Part shown: positions 10,890 to 21,685 of the stretch, piece after piece
How the letters are laid out: every line of letters starts with the position of its first letter
How positions within the stretch are numbered: the stretch's first letter is position 1
Assembly: GCA_021234155.1 (NCBI GenBank)
Contig: JAJEKV010000025.1
Location: 17,787,094 to 17,851,093, forward strand
Length of the DNA stretch: 64,000 nt
Direction: 5' to 3'
Source of the DNA: Isoetes taiwanensis
Lineage: Eukaryota > Streptophyta > Lycopodiopsida > Isoetales > Isoetaceae
Notes under the pieces: model-generated
Database searches by the model: none
Told to the model about the DNA's origin: nothing
The model's input: the letters and a program-made list of their open reading frames with translations, nothing else
Position numbers and translations under genes: made by a program

Positions 10890-10978
10890 AGAAATGTTCG
10901 CAGGGATCTTGGCTGCTAGAAGGCTCACGTACGGTTCGGAAGCCGAGCCGCATCAGCGATGTCCAGGCTTAGGTTAAC
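10890..10978 (+). other. Group II intron 3' end (domains V-VI), mitochondrial origin
   Basis: The segment around 'ctcacgtacggttcgga' is the hallmark of group II intron domain V. It is followed by a domain VI-like stem ending 'gcttaggttaac'. An AY-type end fits group II introns. It joins directly to an atp9 exon, so it is taken as the end of an atp9 intron copied into nuclear DNA. Confidence 0.7.
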
Positions 10979-11029
10979 ACTGGAGCGGGAGCCGCTACCA
11001 TTGCTTCAGCGGGAGCTGCTGTAGGTATT
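10979..11029 (+). pseudogene. atp9: Mitochondrial atp9 exon fragment (nuclear copy)
   Basis: Seventeen codons read TGAGAATIASAGAAVGI, matching the glycine/alanine-rich first membrane helix of ATP synthase subunit c (ATP9), the proton-carrying ring protein of mitochondrial ATP synthase. The intact protein has about 74 residues; only about codons 8-24 are here. The first codon ACT (Thr) stands where ATT/Ile or Leu is usual, which would be restored by C-to-U RNA editing of the mitochondrial transcript. That suggests a genomic (unedited) copy rather than a reverse-transcribed mRNA. Group II intron-like sequence lies on both sides. Nuclear surroundings indicate a NUMT; a mitochondrial contig is unlikely given the LINEs nearby. 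Confidence 0.8.
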
Positions 11030-11140
11030 GTGCGCCTCGTCATCAGAGCGCGTTTGGATAAGCGAAGGTTAAGACATCGCGTGGGCGGCCCTTGCATCGA
11101 ATTGATCGAACTCCAGCTTTAGTTCCACTTACTGGCTCAA
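11030..11140 (+). other. Group II intron 5' end after atp9 exon
   Basis: The sequence begins 'gtgcgcctcgtcatcagagc', a GUGYG-type group II 5' end, immediately after the Ile codon of the atp9 exon. Similarity to organellar sequence cannot be followed beyond about 11140. Counting codons puts this junction near nucleotide 72 of atp9, which does not match the commonly described site after nucleotide 87. Confidence 0.6.
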
Positions 11141-11520
11141 ATATAGGATAAAACTTACATGGTACTTATAACATCCTTTAAGGTTTAACTTTTGAGGCTA
11201 CTTCTTTTTGTTTGATCTTTCAAGATCTTACTCAACATCCAGTATAGCAGTTGTAATTCCTCATATTCGTCATTATTTTTCGATTAAAGGCCAACTCAGT
11301 AAAAATAAAGCTTTTGGAGTGGATCCAGTACATATAAAAGCATAAAGTCGATGCGACACTTATAAGTGGTAAAAGTTCCTCAGGTTGTGAGCATTAGCGC
11401 CATGTAAGGCATTTCCAAGCTCTGATATTTAACTATGGTGGACAATTTTAAGGAAATTTTTACTGCCTTGGGGAGCACCTCAAGGTTGGAGGCGTCGAGC
11501 TTAGTTGCAAAGTGAGTGAA

Positions 11521-11602
11521 AGAATTAATAACATGAATGCAAAAATGAAAGAGCTTTTCCACGAATTAATAACATGAATGAGAAATGAAAGAGCTTTTCC
11601 AT
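11521..11602. repeat. Two-copy tandem duplication of about 42 bp
   Basis: The unit 'gaattaataacatgaatg' plus 'aaatgaaagagcttttcca' occurs twice in a row with three small differences. The surrounding 11.15-11.8 kb shows no gene. Confidence 0.75.
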
Positions 11603-11825
11603 GCACCACGTAAACTCCATGATTTTATATCCTACCACAATGCAAATTATTCTCATTAAGAAAGCAAGAGGGCAATAACTATATAATTTCATCAAAACAT
11701 AAATCTAGATTATGACATAACCCAAGACACATAACATTATTGCATAAATATATAGCCAAGCACTATTTTTTTGCAATGATCATGACACTTTCTTCTATGC
11801 TCACTGCCTTCTTCTATGCCTTCTT

Positions 11826-12300
11826 CTATGCAGTATACACAAATGGAGCAACTTGAGCAAATGCCTTTTCATCCTTGACACCGAGAGGGATGGTCAAGGA
11901 ACCAGGGTTAGAAATTGCAAGCACACTGCAGTCATAGGGCAAGGTAAACTCCTCAACTTTGAGGCGGTAGAGATGAGCATTCTTGTAGGAACCACCGCTT
12001 ATTCTGAATTCACCTTTGAGGTTGGTGGAGCCAGACTTGGAGAAGCCAAAGGGTCCAGTTAGTTTGACCGTAATCCCTGCTCATCAACAAAACAGTTAAG
12101 AAAACATGGTACGACCAATAAGGGGCCAGAATAGCAACTTACCAAACAAGGGGACAAAGTCATACGATGTTAACTTGAAGCAAACAACCTTGCCAACGAC
12201 GACCAGGTCTTCGTCGTCGTCAAGGTCTTCTCCTTTGTCGTATTTAAGAGGAGGAGCAGAAACGGATGCAAAAAGGGCTGCGAAACTTCTGTGCTGCCAT
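11826..12300 (-). CDS. Two-exon secreted-protein gene, Ole e 1-like
   Basis: Exon 1 (12143 to about 12300) and exon 2 (11826-12076) join across a 66-bp intron with a perfect GTAAGT donor and a TTGATGAGCAG acceptor, in phase 1. The joined protein runs ...EDLVVVGKVVCFKLTSYDF, then VPLFGITVKLTGPFGFSKSG, STNLKGEFRISGG and YDCSVLAISNPGS, and ends PFVYTA. This order (VxGxVxC, PLxGxxVxL, TNxKGxF, a late Cys before a Pro-Gly stretch) resembles plant pollen Ole e 1/extensin-like secreted proteins, but has fewer cysteines than the classical family. The open frame upstream carries a hydrophobic run (TIFISFLFVFLLIFTAFA), signal-peptide-like but with no in-frame Met below the TATA box. The ATG at 12298-12300 is out of frame. 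The start is therefore unresolved: a 1-nt error or a missing 5' exon are the likely reasons. Confidence 0.6.
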
Positions 12301-12377
12301 CTCTCAACTGCAAAGGCTGTGAAAATTAGGAGGAAGACGAAAAGGAATGAGATGAAAATGGTATGCGGGTTGTAGGT

Positions 12378-12386
12378 GTTATATAG
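12378..12386 (-). promoter_or_regulatory. Candidate TATA box of the Ole e 1-like gene
   Basis: On the minus strand 'ctatataac' lies about 80 bp upstream of the ATG at 12300 and would place transcription start near 12350. It is a good TATA match in the right place, but it conflicts with the longer open frame reaching to 12491. Confidence 0.4.
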
Positions 12387-12755
12387 CAGTGTAGCAGAGA
12401 ACGAATTTGTGGGTGGCACGTTACACCACCGGAATAATTTGACTTCAGGTTTCGGCCAAGCACGTCCTTCTTGGCATTCCCTAGCCGGCATAATAAGTTA
12501 CCATAGTTGCCTATTGGCACGTCTTGCACCCCCCCACAACTTATTCTAGTGGAATGTCAGCTATATTGATTTATCAAAAGGTCAAGACCGTTTCCTTGAA
12601 ATAGGCTTTCAGTTTTGCATTCAACAATTTTTACCTCCAAAAATTATCCATTTCTATAGGAACTTTATACTTTCCAGTCTGCTGAATTTAGGTTAATTAT
12701 TCTCCCTGCTAGGGTCCACTATATGCAGCAGCTTGCCTAGAAATTATCCTTCCCA

Positions 12756-12860
12756 GGTTAAGCACAAATCTCATGCCTGGAGTAATGCCATCTGTAAACA
12801 TAGGGGAGGGGCTAGTCCTCCTGTGATGGAAAATAGATAAACAGATTGAGTGGAAACATT
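12756..12860. repeat. Direct repeat A, copy 1
   Basis: The block 'aggttaagcacaaatctcat...ggggaggggctagtcc...gtgatggaaaa' is repeated nearly unchanged at 14833-14912. A second shared word ('aaattattttatttctgc') follows at different distances. Confidence 0.8.
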
Positions 12861-13315
12861 GGTTAATAAATCTGTCATTGCAGTCTTTGCTTCCTGTTCT
12901 TGAATTTGTAAATTATTTTATTTCTGCAATCGGCTTTTACCTCCAAAACTATTTGATGCCAGAGGTATTTATACATACTGCCATATTGGTTACCAGGATT
13001 CAATTCGTTGACTTGTTAATGTAAATGCTTAAGTCCTTCAAGTCAACAGTTTGATCAGGTTACCAAAGCATTTGATATGTCACTGTTGCGATCAGATAAA
13101 AACACTACATTCACAAGCTTATATTCAGAAGTTCACTGTTTTGGACCAGCAGCTTTTATTGTAAGTTGTAGAGCGTTTATCATGAATAAAATGTATATAA
13201 GTACATACTTCATTTGCAAGAGAGAAAACATTGTGAGCATGCATACACATTCAGGAAAGTTTTCTCCTTTTTTGCTAAGGATTCACTCTTTGCACGTGAG
13301 CATTGTGTTGTGCAG

Positions 13316-13720
13316 GATCCTATGAAATATGTCGATAACATGAGCTCAAGTTTTAAAAGCGTTTTGAAGAGCTTACTTGACAAGGTCGACATTTATTACC
13401 AGTGCGTTAGGGTTCTCCCCAGTTCATGGTTAATCCGAATGTCAAATTACTGATTTTTCCAAATATCTCAAAATAGGCTTACTTGGCCAGCATTTTGGAC
13501 CATCCTGTTGTCAAAGAAACTGCAAAATAAATAGCAGCTTAGGTAGTTGCATTATCCTAGTTCTTGTCTGCAGCCTCATCCTTTTACTTTTGTTGAATCA
13601 GGATTTTGCAGGAGGCACAAGCTGCCACTGCAGCGGAGAGAGGCTGTGATGCTGCATGGAGAGGGGAAGCCGAACATTTCGTTGTTGTCTGCAGAGAAGG
13701 TTACAACAGATGCTTCAGGT
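13316..13720 (+). pseudogene. Exon-like fragments of an unknown gene
   Basis: After a 'gtgttgtgcag' acceptor at 13315 comes DPMKYVDNMSSSFKSVLKSL, continuing LDKVDIYYQ. A second stretch near 13615-13715 reads LPLQRREAVMLHGEGKPNIS followed by LLSAEKVTTDAS and a possible CAG/GT donor. Codon usage and intron-like flanks suggest exons of a nuclear gene, but I do not recognise the protein and cannot join the pieces. Parts of the surrounding intron sequence are duplicated at 14.3-14.9 and 16.9-17.3 kb, so this belongs to a shuffled region. Confidence 0.3.
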
Positions 13721-14342
13721 CTAATTCTTATTGTGATCTTATTTTTAGGTTGGGTTGTATGTCACCCTGTGCCATAGGGCATATTCATGGTTTTAGTGCC
13801 TACAACATTCCTTTTGCCACTCTATATTGGATCTTTTTATAATAACAAATTGTACTTGCTCGTCTTATGTTAGGAGCCCTTTGTGGCATGCCAAATTAAG
13901 TATACCACGGATGTTCTGGTTTTGGTAAGGCTAAGGAGTCATTTACCCTGTGACAGCTGAGACACAGAATCTCAGCAAGAAACTAACTATTGAAGCACAT
14001 AAGCCAACTATTGAAACTGTGTATCGTCATGTAGTTGAGTCATAGTATAAGAATGAGTAGGTGAAATATGGATACATATTATGTGTTATCTTGTTCATCC
14101 ACCATGTTTTGTCAAAGACGTGACAGTCTTGAAAAACTGGAAATGATTTCACGCACCGGGGCAGTTTCAATTGAACAAGCCCGTGGTGCCCTGGCGCACA
14201 TCTTGCATCCATTCTGAAATCTGAACATTAAAAGCTGTTGCTGCTCTAACCAGGTAGATTTTATCCTCTATGTTACTCCAAAGCATAAACATACTTTGGA
14301 TTTTGGTTTATTAAGGTCATAGTGATCTCATATTGTGATTGG

Positions 14343-14815
14343 CCTAAGTGGCATGCGAAAGCTGGTATCCAGAACTTAAATTGCATGCCTGTGTCTACCA
14401 TTGGTTAATGATTCCAGATTGCCAATGATCTGCATCCAGAGGGCCTTTATGTCTGAGTTTGTTGAACATGTTAACAAGCATTTTGTTATGTTACGTTTTA
14501 CATTCATTTCAATTCAATTTAATTCAATGTTATGTTTTACATGTCGAGACTTGTCTCTTTTTCTGGGGAATGTATCTGAGGCTTCGAGCTCTTGAAATGC
14601 TAATGTTTATGGATAGAACACAATGATTAAGCTATTGGAAATGCCAATCGAGCATGGAGAATCCTATCAAATCTACTTGCAGCAAAGTGCAACAGTTTAG
14701 AAAGCTGCACTTGGAGACATAATTCCAGCACTACTAGGTGTTGAGCATTTACGGCGGCTAGTACTCTTCAACAGGTTAGTCTGCTGATAAAGGTTTGTTC
14801 AATTGTTTATTTGCA
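14343..14815 (+). repeat. Direct repeat B, copy 1 (gene fragment)
   Basis: This block recurs at 16938-17365, about 2.6 kb downstream, at roughly 90% identity by eye. The later copy lacks about 50 bp after 'aacatgttaacaagc'. A coding-like stretch inside (14631-14695) reads AIGNANRAWRILSNLLAAKC and continues into stops. Armadillo/HEAT-like leucine-rich helices are possible, but the family is not identifiable. Confidence 0.75.
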
Positions 14816-14832
14816 TGTTAACAAGTCCTTCC

Positions 14833-14935
14833 AGGTTAAGCACAAATCTCATGCCTGGAGTAATGCCATCTGTAAACATAGGGGAGGGCTAGTCCTTCCG
14901 TGATGGAAAAGTAGAAAATTATTTTATTTCTGCAA
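14833..14935. repeat. Direct repeat A, copy 2
   Basis: Second copy of the block at 12756-12860, followed by 'aaaattattttatttctgc'. Together with repeat B it shows that 12.7-17.4 kb has been duplicated in pieces. Confidence 0.8.
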
Positions 14936-15113
14936 TCGGCCCTTTATTCTTTCAAGACTTGAAGGTAGCAAAGTTGTGCACTGAGCATCGATTGCCTCCC
15001 CTTCAGTTCTATGAGAGATTGGAGATTTTGATACTGGTACCGTTACGTTTTTTATATAACCTCTTGTTATAAGAAAGGTGTCAGTTGCTTGAATAGGATA
15101 AGTTACTGTGCGC

Positions 15114-15830
15114 TCATGAGTCATGTCCCAGTGTATGAGATGGAGATACACGTGTAGTTTGATGCTGCAGAAGTTCTTCATTAACACTAGGCTTTCCTTG
15201 TTGTACAGCCAATGAATGGAATGTTCCACTGGAACATGGAATGTTAGAAGTCTTTTGTTGCTCACTGTTATACACCTCAACATTGGAGCGTATTTGATCT
15301 GAAGATTGCTTTTTAGTTGTTGCCATGCGTTTGGCTAGTTCTCTAGCCTTTCTCCTTAACTCATCTTTTGCCTTAAGCTTCTTCTGCTCAATGGCTTGTT
15401 TATCGAGCTCCTCCTGCCTTTTCTCCTCCTGCACTTTTGCTATTTCCTTTTTTATTTTCATATCAACAGAATCAGCAAAAGCTTCAGCTGCTCCAACAAG
15501 ACATGTCTTATAGAAGTGTTGTAAGTCTGGATCATCAGATGGATAAATCTTTTCAAAATTTCCGAAATTTCTCCACTACATGCTTGGGTTCCTTCTGGAT
15601 TCTGTGGGTTGCGACTTCTCCACATCCCAGGAGGTTCCCACTTTCCACAATTTCCTTGTTATATAGACGATTTTTTGCATTTCTACGATGTGCCAGTCTT
15701 GACATTGAGACTCCAGATGGATCAATATTTATTAACTTTAGTGTATCACTGATCAGAGCTTCCTTTACCATACAGTCCAAAGGCGTGTCAATGGAAAAAG
15801 ATGGAGAGTGGTTTACCCTTTACATCATGT
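15114..15830 (-). pseudogene. Coiled-coil protein fragment with one frameshift
   Basis: On the minus strand an N-terminal stretch (IDTPLDCMVKEALISDTLKL, then DPSGVSMSRLAHRRNAKNRL, ending PKHVVEKFRKF) runs into a stop. One nucleotide less in a run of four T at about 15553-15557 restores EKIYPSDDPDLQHFYKTCLV, followed by AAEAFADSVDMKIKKEIAKV. A charged helix comes next (QEEKRQEELDKQAIEQKKL, KDELRRKARELAKRM), clearly coiled-coil. The tail is low in complexity and ends TLGHDS. I do not recognise the family. The homopolymer frameshift may be a sequencing error, so the exon could be intact. Neighbouring repeats suggest it belongs to the same shuffled gene region. Confidence 0.5.
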
Positions 15831-16522
15831 AAGAAAACATTTAGATGGAGATATTGCTACTGTTTTCTACTAATAGGACAACTACTTAGCTTATATTTCT
15901 ATAAGCCCATTAAAAAGGAAGCAAAGCCTAAAGCTTCATATGCCACTTGCTCCAGATATATCAAAACATAATCTGGTCTCTCTTCCAATAAATCAGGACT
16001 CCAGCTTTATAGCACCTGATATTATTATGATAGGCATCTACTTGTTTTTTTTTAATTCAAAATTTTTATGAAGTTACACATATTTATAGACTATATGTCC
16101 TTATACCTCCAAGAGCCACAAGCATAACATCTAGACCAAGCAACTCAAATCATGAACGTTTATTGTCATCTGCAATAAGACCAACTTCTATAGTTATGGG
16201 CAAGAAGTGGAGCAACAATGGCAACTATAGTGAGCACAATCATTTGCTTGATGTCCTTCTCAACCCGTTTGACATCAATACCTTTAGCTGCCAAGGCTCT
16301 TAAAAGAGCACTTATTTACTACCTCTATCTACTTCTTCTGTGCTTTCATGGAACTGAAGCTTAGGGCTATAATTGTTCAAAGAGTAATTTGTCAAATGCA
16401 TACAGCTGACTTTTAGATTGCCTTGATCAGGCTTCTCATATTTTTAAAAAGGTTATTCCAAAAGGTTAAATTTTGCATTGGCATTCTGTGTGCATTTCCA
16501 TAACCAATATTGCAAGGGATTA

Positions 16523-16830
16523 GAGATGAGAAGATGACGGATCTGAACATTTTGTACTCCAACAAATTTGCCAACCTGCTGAAGGACTATGATCTGCTGA
16601 AACAGATTGGCCAAGGTGGGCAAGCAATTGTTTTCCAATGCAAGAGAGTGGACAGGAGGTATAGGAGATGAAATGGGATTGGGAAAGACCATCCGAATCA
16701 TAGCCTCTCTGCATGCAATTGTTTTCCAATGCAAAAGAGTGGACAGGAGGTATTATAGGAGATGAAATGGGATTGGGAAAGACCATTGCTCTCCCAATTG
16801 AAATTGGTGGTTATACAAAGAAGTTGAGCA
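16523..16830 (+). pseudogene. Kinase-like glycine loop and SNF2 motif I fragments, tandemly duplicated
   Basis: One frame reads MTDLNILYSNKFANLLKDYD, then LLKQIGQGGQAIVFQCKR, the glycine-rich loop of a protein kinase (G-x-G-x-x-A-x-V). A second frame reads TGGIIGDEMGLGKTIALPIE at 16742-16800, the ATP-binding motif I of SNF2/CSB-type chromatin remodelling helicases. A 93-bp unit starting 'gcaattgttttccaatgc' (16623 and 16716) carries the helicase motif twice, the first with one Ile codon missing. Each motif is isolated, with no downstream kinase or helicase motifs, so these are gene scraps brought together by duplication. Confidence 0.5.
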
Positions 16831-16937
16831 AATATCTGTTGGAAGCATAAATTCAGAGAGAAATCATGTATGCAATGTAGTTGTGTTGTTCCCTCGTGTC
16901 ACCAAAAGGGTCGAATGTTTGCCTAAGCCAACAATTT

Positions 16938-17365
16938 CGTCTAAGTGGCATGCCAAAGCTGGTATCCAGAACTTAAATTGCATGCCTGTGTCTGCCCATT
17001 GGTTAATGATTCCAGATTGTCAATGATCTGCATCCAGAGGGCCTTTATGTCTTAGTTTGTTGAACATGTTAACAAGCGTGTAGACTTGTCTCTTGTAATG
17101 GGAATGTATCTGAGGCTTCAAGCTCTTGAAATGGTAATGTTTATGGATAGAACACAATGATCAAGCTATTGGAAATGCCAATCGAGCATTGAGAATCCTA
17201 TCAAATTTGCTTGCAGCAAAGTGCAACCATTTTAGAAAGCTGCAGTTGAAGACATAATTCCAGCACTACTAAGCGTTGCACGAGCATCTATGGGGGCTAG
17301 TACTCCTCAACATGTTAGTCTGCTGATAAAGGGTTGTTCAATTGTTTATTTACATGTTACATGTT
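16938..17365 (+). repeat. Direct repeat B, copy 2
   Basis: Partner of 14343-14815 with the same word order (ggcatgc-aaagctggtatcc through ctagtactc-tcaaca) and one internal deletion. Downstream (17376-17565) a 60-codon open stretch contains NTQPKTRSFATVVGKRG but no known domain. Confidence 0.75.
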
Positions 17366-17569
17366 CAAATTGTTCGTCCGCCAACTTAGCGGATGACAAG
17401 TTGGCGAAAAATCTATGTTATACTAAAATTGGAAAAGCTAAAATGTCAGAGCAAAACACGCAACCTAAAACCAGGAGTTTTGCCACTGTCGTTGGAAAAC
17501 GCGGAATTAAAAAGGTTAAAGCTTTGCATTCTGTGCATTTGCCTACAGCATTCACTTTAGTTTAATTCT

Positions 17570-19330
17570 ACTCCTTTACATGTTTCACCCATGGGAAAAA
17601 AAAGTCAATGACAAACACTGTGATATACTATATTGGTTGTCCTAACATGTTGCTCATAGGTGTATATTATGTATAGAGGAAAGGAAGCTGGAACAACATT
17701 CCAGTTTGTAGATGGGGTCAGACGACTAGCAGTAGCTAGAAGCGAGTCATTGGCAAACTAGGAATGCTGAACTAGTTTTCTTTCCTCTAAAATACAAAAG
17801 TTGGGCATGCCATTGTTGCATTCACATTTTGGAATTCTTGTGGTTATTCCTCTGTTAAAAAGGCTTGACATTGAACCCATGTTCTAATTCACAGTAGAAC
17901 CAAACTGATTTGTATAGTTCATGCCATTTATTTCAGCCAGAATTTAACTGCATAAATAACTAATATGTTACCTAGGAGCACGCTTAATTTAAGAGCATCG
18001 TGTTCACTAAAAAGGAGAAGAATAGAATCATGCCATTAGACTACAACAACTAAGAACAACTGAGCATAAAACCATGCTAATGTTAATATTTGAACCAGCT
18101 CATAGTATTAACAAAGTATGGCTTCTGAATGGACAAGATGATGCCTCTGTAGCAGCAAAAACTAGAGGCCCAATGGAATGTTGCTTGCAAATCTTGGATT
18201 CTTAATGATGAGTTTACATAACACTCCAGTTTCATTGGCAAAGTTCACAATGCATGCAAAAGAAGCATAACCATGTGCACCAAACCATGTTTTTCCCATA
18301 CCGTGCCATGTCGGTTGTTAACCCATTTTTGGGTCGGTAATATTTTGTCTGCCATACCAAAAGGATAATTTTATCAAAACAATTAGAATGCGTGCAACCA
18401 AATACTACCAAAAAATCAATTAGCTTGGTTTATGTCATAATAACTTTCAGCATTTAGAAACATAACAAACGTGAGTTATAAGGAGTTAGTAGCTTACCAA
18501 CTCAAAGTCTTACAACAATAGAGTTGTCTCAGGACCTGTTTGGGTTCATCAACCCGTATGGGTCCCCTAATCCCTTCTCCATTTTAGGGACTAGTTCTCC
18601 ATGATACTTATGAGATTTTGAATATGAACATCTGAATTGTAAGATTAACTCAAAGTTATACCACCATATTCGATGGCAAAATAAAATTCTTCACAAATTT
18701 AGCACAATCGCACCTTGAAAGATACTCAATTCGATGGTTTCAATGATATGATATGATCTCATGGTACTCAACATGGAATATAAATTTCAAGATAACATTA
18801 AATTTCTATGAATATAGCCTACAAATGCGACTCATTTTTCAAGTTTCATGTGATTTCATAAAAATTTGATGTATCAATGAACAAATCATAATTTCAATCC
18901 TTAAGAGACCCAGTCAGGTCCTTAAGAAATTTCTGAAAAGCAGGCATCCAGGAACCATTTCACATCCATGACATTTGAAATAGAATAAGAATGTGAAAGT
19001 ACTATTATTTTTCAATTGAAATAGATACTAAGTACTAGTCATCTTGCTAAATGCATTTCATTTTTTCAAAAAGTAGAGTAGTACTATGAATTTTCAAAAT
19101 TTTAACCCTTGAGGGACCCAACTAGGTCCATAAGGAACTGAACTTTAAAATTTTAGGAATTATTTCCCGAAAATTCCACCATAGATTTTTCTAATTCTTC
19201 TTATAATAAATTTTCAATATCATGATTTACAAGATGGAAGAATTAGAATTCCTAGGAAAAATCATATTTGCAAAATAATATGAGAAATATTAAAAACTTT
19301 GATAAACTTGACCCCTTTGCCTTTAGCTCT
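17570..19330. other. No gene seen; AT-rich
   Basis: No coding signal. Words such as 'gggacccaactaggtcc' (19108) and 'agacccagtcaggtcc' (18905) with 'catcaacccgtatgggtccc' (18548) hint at an old inverted or tandem element, but its ends cannot be drawn. Confidence 0.4.
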
Positions 19331-19484
19331 ATATGATGATGATGATGATGATGTTTATTAACATCCACGGAAGCCCGTAGGCTATGGGACAAGAACATCC
19401 AGTGCAATCAAATAAAAATTACGAGAGAATTGTTCACACACTATTAGTATTCTTCGTGATCTAGAAGCTCCCGAAGGAGGCTCC

Positions 19485-20115
19485 CTAGATATGGAAGCAC
19501 TGGCTGGTGTTGAAACAACTGTCCATAGATATACTCCAGTCAATCATGGAGTATCTGGCACGGAGGTCATCATGCTTATGACAAAAGTAAATAGCGTGCC
19601 TCTCCGTCTCCACGCCCTCATTGCAAGAACAGATTCTGTGTTTCTCATCAATGTTCAACCATCTCCCTCGTTCGCTCATTAAGCGGTGAGAACTCATGCG
19701 CATTCGCACAATTGCTCTGATCTGCCCAGGAAACATGCCGTGGAGACTCAGGTAAGGCTGTATGACATGGTCACGCTTTGGATTGAAGTCCCTAATATAG
19801 TATTGAACCTTCTTTTTAGATGCAATATGCCAAAAATGGGGATGCCTTGAACTCTTTGGTGTAGGGGCAAACAATGAGGTTCAATCGTGCAAACCAATCT
19901 TTTAGATCTTTATGCCAGCACTGTTTGCCGCCCTCGTCAATATGCGCAGCAGCATTGAGAGCAGACTGTACAAGTGAATCTTCACCTGCTTGTGTCTTCT
20001 GGTCGAGATACCGTAAAGTATTGCTCATAGCTTGAATTTCCAATGGGTGTGATCCAGTATCATATAGCAGTATCTCATACGGAACTGCTCTTTTTACCTT
20101 CAAAGCCATGTGCAA
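19485..20115 (-). pseudogene. LINE ORF2 C-terminal domain
   Basis: Two overlapping minus frames carry the region after the reverse transcriptase. The first is ALKVKRAVPYEILLYDTG, with LDQKTQAGEDSLVQSALNA. The second begins HPHFWHIASKKKVQYYIRDF, continues IRAIVRMRMSSHRLMSERGR, and contains the knuckle RICSCNEGVETERHAIYFC. The C-x-C...H...C spacing is the zf-RVT type and is shared with the short copies at 0.5, 9.0 and 10.3 kb. The segment probably binds the element RNA during retrotransposition. A frameshift at about 19.83 kb separates the halves. Confidence 0.75.
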
Positions 20116-20124
20116 CCACGTATC

Positions 20125-21397
20125 CTAGATTGATTCAATCTCGTTCCATTTAGATCTGCATAATGATGACCCCCATACTTCACTAGCGTACAAAGCGATT
20201 GACATTACTAATGCTTCGAAAAGTTTCTTTCGGGGTGGCCAGTAGGTAATGTGAGCATGACAGCACATATTGGACATTGCATAAAATGCTTTCAGGACAG
20301 CTGCGATTCTAAGATCCACGCCTTTGTCCAAGGCTTTCGTACAATGAACACTTCATGTCCCAAATATCTATAGGATTGGGCCTTTTCAATCACTTCTCCT
20401 TGGTAGAATACATCGGCGGGTTGCACGCCAAAGCACAGGATCTTGGTTTTTCCCAAATTGACTGTAAGACTAAACGCTGAGCAAAATTCACTTAATACAT
20501 CAAGCTGTCTCTGTAAATCTTCTATAGTGTGGGAGCATAGAAGTAAATCATCAGCATAAAGCAAAAGAATGACCATTTCATGGAAGATACATGGGAAGTG
20601 GCATCCACTTTGCTTAAGGAAGTCTTCTAGTTGATCGATATACAGACCGAACAAGGTAGGAGAGAGCAGGCAGCCTTGTTTTACTCCTACATCACTAGTG
20701 ATTAGATCGGACATGCCAAATGGTGTGACCACTTTTCCCTGGACTGTTTCGTATAATCTGCCTATAGCCTGCACCCATTCATTCAGAACCCCAAGCTGGG
20801 TTAATCTGCATAGTAATTTCTGACGAAGAACCATGTCAAATGCGTTAGCAAAGTCAATGAAGCAACAGAGTAGGGGTTTTCCTTGTGATCTAGCATCTTC
20901 TATCATCGTCCGTAATGTAAGCAAATGGTTTATGGTTGAGAAACCTCGTCTGAATCCTGCTTGTCCTCGTGCTCTTATCCCCTGCTCCTCTGCCCATGCT
21001 GAAAGTTTAGAATAAAAAATCCTACCGAAAACTTAGCGAGGATGGGACTGATCATAATTGTCCTATAATTATTCGGCAGCATTACGTCACCTTGCTTATG
21101 AATTGGGTGGATCAAGCTTGTTGTCCAGGCAGCCAGAAAACCATCTGTTATAGCTTGGTTAAAAAGATCTGATATCAGGCCAGCTAGCTCTTTGCCACCA
21201 TCTTTAAGGTGTTCATCCAACAATCCATCTATATCCCGTGCTTTGCCACGGAAAAACCCGCCTATTCCAGCCTTGACATCTTCCATACTAACCACAAAAT
21301 GCTGGATGGCTTCTTTAGGCAAGCGCAACCGGTCTTCCCCTTTAAAATAGAGATGCAAGGCATACTTTTTCCAAGTTTGCAAAACTGCCAGGGCCAA
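20125..21397 (-). pseudogene. LINE reverse transcriptase domain
   Basis: The minus-strand frames cover nearly the whole non-LTR reverse transcriptase. The order is fingers (AWTTSLIHPIHKQGD, NNYRTIMISPI), then GQAGFRRGFSTINH, then motif A CCFIDFANAFDMV with its catalytic Asp. Motif B follows as GVKQGCLLSPTLF, motif C as LLLYADDLLLC with the catalytic Asp pair, and then LGKTKILCFG and YRYLG. The thumb continues in another frame (VLKAFYAMSN, LYASEVWGSSL). All catalytic residues are present. A frameshift near 20975-21010 and another near 20300 break the frame. It is therefore inactive as read, although few changes separate it from an open frame. Confidence 0.9.
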
Positions 21398-21685
21398 CTC
21401 CTTGGTTGGAGGAGCGAGGTGCTTCCAAAACCATTGTCGGAGTGCACTGCCTTGTTCTCAAGTTTTACCTGTTCAGCTTGTATCCATGCTTGCTTCTTTT
21501 GTTTAACCAATTTTATGTACTCTTGCAGTTTGGCAGGGTTGCCAATCCTTTTTCTGGTATGTTTTAACTCATCACCATACCACGCATTTCTGTGTTGAGT
21601 GCCTTGTTTCCTGGAATATTTTCCATACACATATTTAGCATTGTCCGATAAAAGCATATTAAGAGCAGCAGCCTTAGCATGTATG

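Noticed and set aside
17376-17565. Possible LINE ORF1 start (NTQPKTRSFATVVGKRG)
   Set aside because: Short, followed by no zinc knuckle or other ORF1 feature.
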